This document shows positions 58,626 through 64,000 of a DNA stretch of 64,000 nt, piece after piece. Below the pieces are notes generated by a model. That model did no database searches. It saw only the letters and a program-made list of their open reading frames with translations, and had not been told where the DNA came from. Position numbers and translations under genes: made by a program. Numbering within the stretch: the first letter of the stretch is position 1; each line of letters begins with the position of its first letter. The stretch comes from Odontesthes bonariensis (Eukaryota; Chordata; Actinopteri; Atheriniformes; Atherinopsidae), in contig NC_134516.1 in NCBI RefSeq assembly GCF_027942865.1, positions 17,845,822 to 17,909,821 of the forward strand, given 5' to 3'.

Positions 58626-59400
58626 ATCTCACATTTCCCATCATGATCGAGGGAAGAAATGGTTTAAACCTCCTCCTCCTTTTCCTCCATTTTGTTCCTG
58701 CTCTGCATCCTAGACGTCTCCTTCTCAGCTCATCTTGATGTGGGGTCTTATTCCAGGAATTACTTTGTTAGCTGCTCCAGCTGATTAACAGCTCCCCGTT
58801 GTCATGGTTACACATCAGAACAGATGTGAAAAAGAAATCAGAAATCTGTGTTTTGACAGAAAAAAGCTGAAGATGAAAGAAAGACTCGGGCAGCACATGG
58901 AAAACTTATCAAGTTTATTTTAGTACCTCCTACTTTTCCAGCCGTCAAATTCAAGATGAGCTGATATTTTTCATAAAAGAGTCAAGCGTCCCACTTTAGT
59001 TTTCTATGTTCTGTTGTGAGTGAAATTCATAAATCATTTAATTTCATCAACATTTGACACATTTGGCCCTGTGATTAAACCTCAAATTGATTCTTTCAGA
59101 GCCCGATGCAACACTTTGGTCAACGTTCTGGATTCTGAATAAAAACTTAAATTAATATGTAAAATAAATTCATAAAGGCTTTTGATTAGAAATATGTAAC
59201 ATGAAATAAAGTATATAAAAGGCAGGAAGCAGCTGCAGAGATTCACTGAAACATCTTCAAACATGAACATAAACAAAGAATATAAGATAAAAATAGGAGT
59301 TTTGTTCAGTTCTGAGCATCTTTAAAGTGAATATCTGCTCTGAGCTCCTTTATCTTCCAACACAGCCTGAACCCTCTCAGACGAGCTTTCTGTCCATTCT
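58626..59400. repeat. Mosaic of R1 and Tc1 fragments
   Basis: 58,900-58,980 has the R1 motif CAAATTCAAGATGAGCTGAT. 59,260-59,400 (CTCTGAGCTCCTTTATCTTC, CCCTCTCAGACGAGCTTTCT) matches the T1/T2 3' part in the T1 orientation. No coding capacity. Confidence 0.55.
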
Positions 59401-60840
59401 TTTAGAGTAACCTGGCCAAGTTTGAAGTCTGTAGCATTAAATCTGTAGGACAAGTTCGATCTAATGCAAGGCGGTAAATCGGTCAAAAATGGCACGAAAA
59501 CTTAGCCTGGCTGACGCGTCCACAATCTCGATGAGATGGTGGTCTGGGAACTCATTTTCTCGTATTTGAGGCGTGCTTTACGAATGCCTAGAGCCGTTTA
59601 TTGGGCGCTACGAATGTCTATCAAATGACGTCAGGTTCTTCCCATGCTGCTTTGCGCGCGATTCATAGCCAATTGTATCACTTATATCAGATTCGACGAG
59701 GAAGAAGAAAAAAAAGTAAAATAAAAGTAAACTGGCGCTCTAAACTACTTAAATTGACAACAAAGTAGGACTATATGCTATATTCTACATGAATTTTTAT
59801 GTTGTAGAGTTGTGAATTTATTTTAATAATGGAGAAATTGAGCAGCCTTGCTTTGTTGTCTACAGTAGCAGATCAACCCTCATCTTACTTTGAAGCTCCC
59901 AGATCAAGGAAGTGACGTCGACGCAGCTTTAGCAGCAGAAAAGCTATCAGGCTTGTGTTGATGATAATAATAAACTCCTGGACTATGTACAAACTTCAAA
60001 ATGCATCGTTTTGTGAGTACAGACCATATTTGTACTACTGTAGAAGTTTGGTGTCATGGCATGTGATTTTAGTGTGGTAATTTTGGAGATACTGCCAGGG
60101 TCCGTTAACCCTTGTACGAAGCTATTCGGGATAACTCAGTAACTCATCTGATGTTCAGCCAATATCGGAAAAACTTCGGGTGGGCTACTTGGCTGGATGT
60201 CACGGTTCAAATGACCCTAGGGTGAATCTACTCCGAAACACTTTCTAAGGCTGCATCAAACGGTAACGTTGTGTCCGCTGTCATGTTGGATTAACGCTCT
60301 ACAAGCTTCGGTGTAGCGCATATACGTCGTCATCGTCTTGCTGCCCCCCCCACGTTCTGTGATTGGTTCCCAAACTCTGGCAAAAATAAGGGCGGTGGTT
60401 TCCAGGCTGACTTTGCAGTGAGAATGAAATTGAGCGCAAAGCAGCATGGGAATTCCCAGGCTAACGAAAACTCACTTTCCATCCAAAATGGCCGCCTTCC
60501 TGTGGACGTGGGACCATGGCTGCAAGAGACGTTTTTGTGTGTCTGGGCATAATGAATTAGTGTACTGAATTTCGTCATCCTACGCAAAACTAATCCTATT
60601 AAGGGGACCATTTTTAATCATTGTAGGGGGCGCTACAGAGTCAATGAGCGACTCCCAAAAATATAAAGTTTAGATTCTTTCATGTCGTCGACTGGCAGGT
60701 GGTGCTCGCAAAATTTCATGAGTTTTCGCGTACCTTTTGCAAAAAATAAGAAAGAAACAATAATAAACCTTACAGATACAATAGGGTCCTTGCAGTTTCA
60801 CTGCTCGGTCCCTAATAAAGTGTTTATTGGTGGTCACACG
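59401..60840. repeat. Older interspersed repeat hosting MULE-like element M1
   Basis: 59,401-59,502 (AACCTGGCCAAGTTTGAAGT...) continues at 60,473-60,840 (GGGGACCATTTTTAATCATT, GTAGGGGGCGCTACAGAGTC) once the M1 copy and one 9-bp duplicate are removed. Confidence 0.5.
59503..60463. mobile_element. MULE-like element M1, long copy (961 bp), 9-bp target duplication
   Basis: ACGAAAACT at 59,494-59,502 repeats exactly at 60,464-60,472. Ends are TAGCCTGG and CCAGGCTA. It is the reverse of the 27,343-27,839 copy with about 480 bp extra between CTACTTAAA (near 59,750) and ACACTTTCTAAGG (near 60,237), which is either a nested insertion or interior lost from the short copy. Confidence 0.88.
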
Positions 60841-61381
60841 TCAAGCATATCAGCGCTGGGCTCAGTGGAATAGAGCTCCCGCAGGAAATCCGTCAGACTG
60901 AGCCTCGATTTCCGGTTATCTTTTGTATTTATAGCCTCATAGGTTGGACTCACACTCGACCGAGTATGATTGGACATGAGTAGGTTCAACATGCTTCGTC
61001 ATATTCTCTGGATCAGCCCAAAACAATGTGTGTGTGTGAATCTGCCCTTGCTTTCCCAGGCTAATCGTTTTGTCTTCCCATTCCTGGATCACTTTAGGTC
61101 ATCGTGGAAAAGTACAGAGACTATTTCATTCATAATGTCTAAGAACAAAGCCAATTTTAACAAGGCTCTCTGGGTTAACACTGACGGCTCACAAAGAGTT
61201 TAATCCAACACATTTCGGTTGAAGATTGAATCATTCTCAGGATTTTTCTTGTGATTATGTTAAAACAGGTTTGCAGTCTTTCATCCAATGGGAGTAAGTT
61301 AGTAAGTGAACTATAGAAAAGCAGCAGTTCCCTCCTGTGATTGCTGTGTAAGACTCTCCTGGGTGGAGGTGCCCGCTGCTT
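60841..61381. other. 3' flank of the DUF4806 gene
   Basis: No other gene seen. Should hold the 3'UTR and poly(A) signal of the minus-strand gene; no clear AATAAA was assigned. Confidence 0.35.
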
Positions 61382-63842
61382 TCAGCCTCTCATCCCTTCC
61401 TCCGCCTGTTGGCCGGGCGTCTCTGACGCCTGCTGCAGCCATTTCTTCACAGCACACTCCACAGCTTCGTCTGCGGCTCTGGCGCACACGCTGTTCCTCC
61501 GCACGGCATCTGAAAAAGAAGACATCCCCATCAGCTGCTGTTTCACGTGCACGCTCCTCGGGGCACGCGCTGACACGCTCCAAATCAAATCAAATTTATT
61601 TGTATAGCACATTTCATGTACAAAACAGTTCAAAGTGCTTCACATAAAATAAAAGCATTAAAAATACATAAAAGAACATAAAGAGAAACAAATAAAATAG
61701 TTTAAATGAATTTAAAAACACTCACCTCTGACTATTTCCCTCAAACATGAAGACGCAAAGGCCGTCTTGTTGGTTTTCCCTCTCCAGTCCATCCTCTTGG
61801 AGAAGTTGCTGGACAGCATTCTTTGTAGGATCACGTGGACTGTCTGATCAATCGGGAATCCGTCGGCATCCCCAAAGAAGCTGATCTGCAGCCACAGTTT
61901 GAAATGAGAACAGATCTACATGAGATCTACTGCAGCTTTCAGTCAGAGCAGTGTTTAGGCCTCTGGAGTGAACTAAGGGCAGTTTTCACTTTGAAAAAGA
62001 CATCTTAAAAGAGATAATTGAGGTTTAAGACTTCGGTTTTGGGTAAAGTTTGGTTGGATTTGTCTCCTAAATATCCCCCTGCTGCCCCAGAGTTTGGCTT
62101 AGAGATTTAAGGGGTGCAACTCACTGGAGATCCCCTGGATGTATGACACATCTCAGGGGCTCCGGGAGCATCTTTCTGGGTGTTCAGACATATTGGGGAA
62201 GGTATATTTTTTGTGTTCCTCGTTTAATTGCTTCATTAGAGCAAGGACGATGCGTCTGTTACCAAACCTACTGGACGGTTAGATTGAGGCATGTAGCCCT
62301 CGTGGTTGTGTTCATGGGTTTCCTTTTTGTCTAAGAGCAAATTCTCATCATCAGCCAACAATTCATTTCAGAAAGATATTAGATAATAAAATTCTACCAG
62401 TTTTTGTTTCATGTTTCATATCAAGACCAGGAAACCCAACTTGTATGATTTGCAACATGTCCTTGAACACTTCTGTTAAAAGTAGCTCAGTTGTTCTGAA
62501 TCTTAGCTGCTGGAAACTTAAATAAAACTTAGAGAAATGGAGTGACAGTGAAGTCCAGGGTTTATTGAGCTAATCCGTGAGTAACTGAGAGTTTTTTAAG
62601 GAGAATTAAGCTCCCTGCCAGGCCCGATGTTGCCCCCATGTTGTGGAAATGGAGTCCAGTCGCCCACTCTACGCCTGCAAATTAATTGCAAAGAAAGAGC
62701 CAACAATTCCTCCAGTTTTAATGATCTTAAAGGTCATTTGTTCATAAATAAGACCCCGAACAACATCCTGAACCATCCCTGAAGCAGCTCAGAGGAGCAT
62801 TTTCCTTTAAGAAGCCACAACATCCTCCTTGTGAGGATGGGTTTAACAACACCGCCTGGTTGGTTTGAACCAGTTAGGGTTATAAAAACATCATGTATGA
62901 CTAGAAACACAGTCATGGTGATGATTTTAACCTCCACACGCAGAGCTGGAAGCTTTCCTGCTTCCATCTTTAAACATCAACTTATTATACGGGTTTGTTA
63001 TTGTAGGAGCTATTTGTAAAGTTGTTTTTTTTGGTTCTAGTTGTAAATTTAATTTGCTAATTATGAGTAACTTTATTTGATTCATTTCAGTGCTTTATTT
63101 AGATAAGATTTTTTTGCTAATATTCCTTGTTAGTTATTCGTTTAGAATATTTTTGCTAATTGGGTCACACTGGGCACCTGGAGTACCAGCATGCACCGGG
63201 GTGGGCCGATGGTTTTTTACCAGGGAAAAGGAGAGAGCAGCAGGTTTTCTTTGTTCTTTTGTTTGTTTCATTGTTTGGAAACAAATCACCAGAAAACGCA
63301 AGAACTCATCTTGGACATTCATCTTCTTTTGCCTGCGTTAAACCACATCCCCCATGGTGCATCAGTGGTCCTTTGATTTTTTTTGGTTTAAGTTTAATTT
63401 GTTTTTTATGGACAAATGGCCACTACAGTTATCATTGTTTATTCTACCTGTTGGTGTTTATCTGTCAACACTGTCGTCTCTGCAGCTTTATTTTGTTGCT
63501 TTTAACATCCTTTTAAATCATTTTTGTAGTTTTATTGATAATAATCGGTCCTTTTTTATTGCGGTTGACTGTATTTTTGACAGTCTCGGTGCCCCGTTAA
63601 CGTCTTACAAGCTTGTTTTTCAAGTCTGGGTTTTGGCTGAGCTTCTCCTCCAGAGCAGCGAGTCCCTCCTCGTCAGCGATGGGGAACATGGCCCCCAGAG
63701 AAGCTGGAGCGGGGCCGCTTCTGCTGTGGATGTGGGTCAGCTGCTGCAGCAGCTGTAAGATGTGGCTCTGCTGCTGCTGCACGACTCCCAGCCGGGTCAA
63801 GATCTCCAGCTCCACCGCTGTGAAGGCAAACATTTTATCCAC
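61382..63842 (-). CDS. DUF4806-domain protein, last three exons (5' end outside window)
   Basis: Function unknown. Exons, minus strand: 63,609-63,842 (78 codons, VDKMFAFTAVELEILTRLG...NPDLKNKL); 61,726-61,885 (ISFFGDADGFPIDQ...SCLREIVR); 61,382-61,509 (AVRRN...stop). Phases 0 and 1 join cleanly. The second and third exons give the pattern MLSSNFSKRMDWRGK, KTAFASS, REIVRDAVRRN and EAVECAVKKWLQQA, which matches the C-terminal DUF4806 domain of uncharacterised animal proteins often linked to transposon-derived genes. The first exon has a Gln-rich coiled-coil-like helix (QQQQSHILQLLQQL) before FPIADEEGLAALEEKL, the usual lead into DUF4806. Donors are GTAAGA and GTGAGT. The family call is from memory of the motif pattern. 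Confidence 0.7.
61582..61700 (-). mobile_element. LINE 3' tail in DUF4806 intron
   Basis: CAAATCAAATCAAATTTATT then TGTATAGCACATTTCATGTA and CAAAGTGCTTCACAT is the same tail type as at 8935-8990, lying only 72 bp from the preceding exon. Confidence 0.6.
61886..63164. other. Intron of DUF4806 gene
   Basis: No further exons, RNA genes or clear repeats recognised. Confidence 0.4.
63165..63420 (+). repeat. Interspersed repeat, partner of 44,985-45,180
   Basis: GGGTGGGCCGATGGTTTTTT then ACCAGGG, TTTGTTCTTTTGTTTG and ATCAGTGGTCCTTTGATTT follow the order seen in the cpo intron copy. Confidence 0.5.
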
Positions 63843-64000
63843 CTGAAGTGCTTTCACGTGCGGTTTCTGACAGCTTACATGCTATGAATGTACATGCCAC
63901 TGCAAAATAGAACAAATCTGTCGTAACATCGGCCTTTTCTATGGAATTATCAACAGTAACAGACTAAATGTGGTGTAAATCTGCAGTTTAAAACATCGAT

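Overview
Vertebrate nuclear DNA, almost certainly a teleost (percomorph-type) fish. Genes are split by GT/AG introns, proteins are vertebrate families, and the spaces between exons are packed with fish-type repeats (Tc1, hAT, MULE-like and piggyBac-like DNA elements, tRNA-derived SINEs, non-LTR tails, satellites). There are no bacterial operons and no CRISPR.

Layout. 0-14 kb holds repeats only (LINE, hAT remnant, MITEs, SINEs). 14.17-31.94 kb, minus strand, carries exons 2 and 1 of a cholecystokinin/gastrin-type receptor separated by a 17.4-kb repeat-filled intron; the later exons were not found and would lie off the left edge. 32-42 kb is intergenic, with a LINE fragment, a foldback element, an internally deleted Tc1 copy carrying a piggyBac-like insertion, and an orphan hydrophobic ORF. 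42.5-47.65 kb, plus strand, is a complete nine-exon carboxypeptidase O gene (355 aa); its introns hold a 46-bp minisatellite and a 632-bp near-perfect hairpin element. 48.58-49.73 kb, minus strand, is a complete three-exon nudt15 (157 aa), tail to tail with cpo. 50.7-53.3 kb holds a 21-bp satellite, a second Tc1 copy inverted relative to the first, a tRNA-Pro(AGG) gene and a Tc1 fragment. 53.36-56.9 kb, plus strand, is a decaying SLC1-type (glutamate/neutral amino-acid) transporter with intact splice sites but a frameshift in its core and no recognisable ends. 57-61 kb is repeats, including a 961-bp MULE-like element with a 9-bp target duplication. 61.38-63.84 kb, minus strand, holds the last three exons of a DUF4806 protein whose 5' end is beyond the window.

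The genes do not form a pathway: a gut/brain peptide receptor, a GPI-anchored acidic-residue carboxypeptidase, a nucleotide-pool sanitiser, a transporter relic and an unknown protein. I see no convincing undescribed multi-gene system. The most unusual material is structural: an LTR-PBS insertion ending in an inverted copy of its own LTR start, a transposon tip amplified into a heptapeptide-coding satellite, a triplicated splice donor, and insertions whose target duplications can be read directly.
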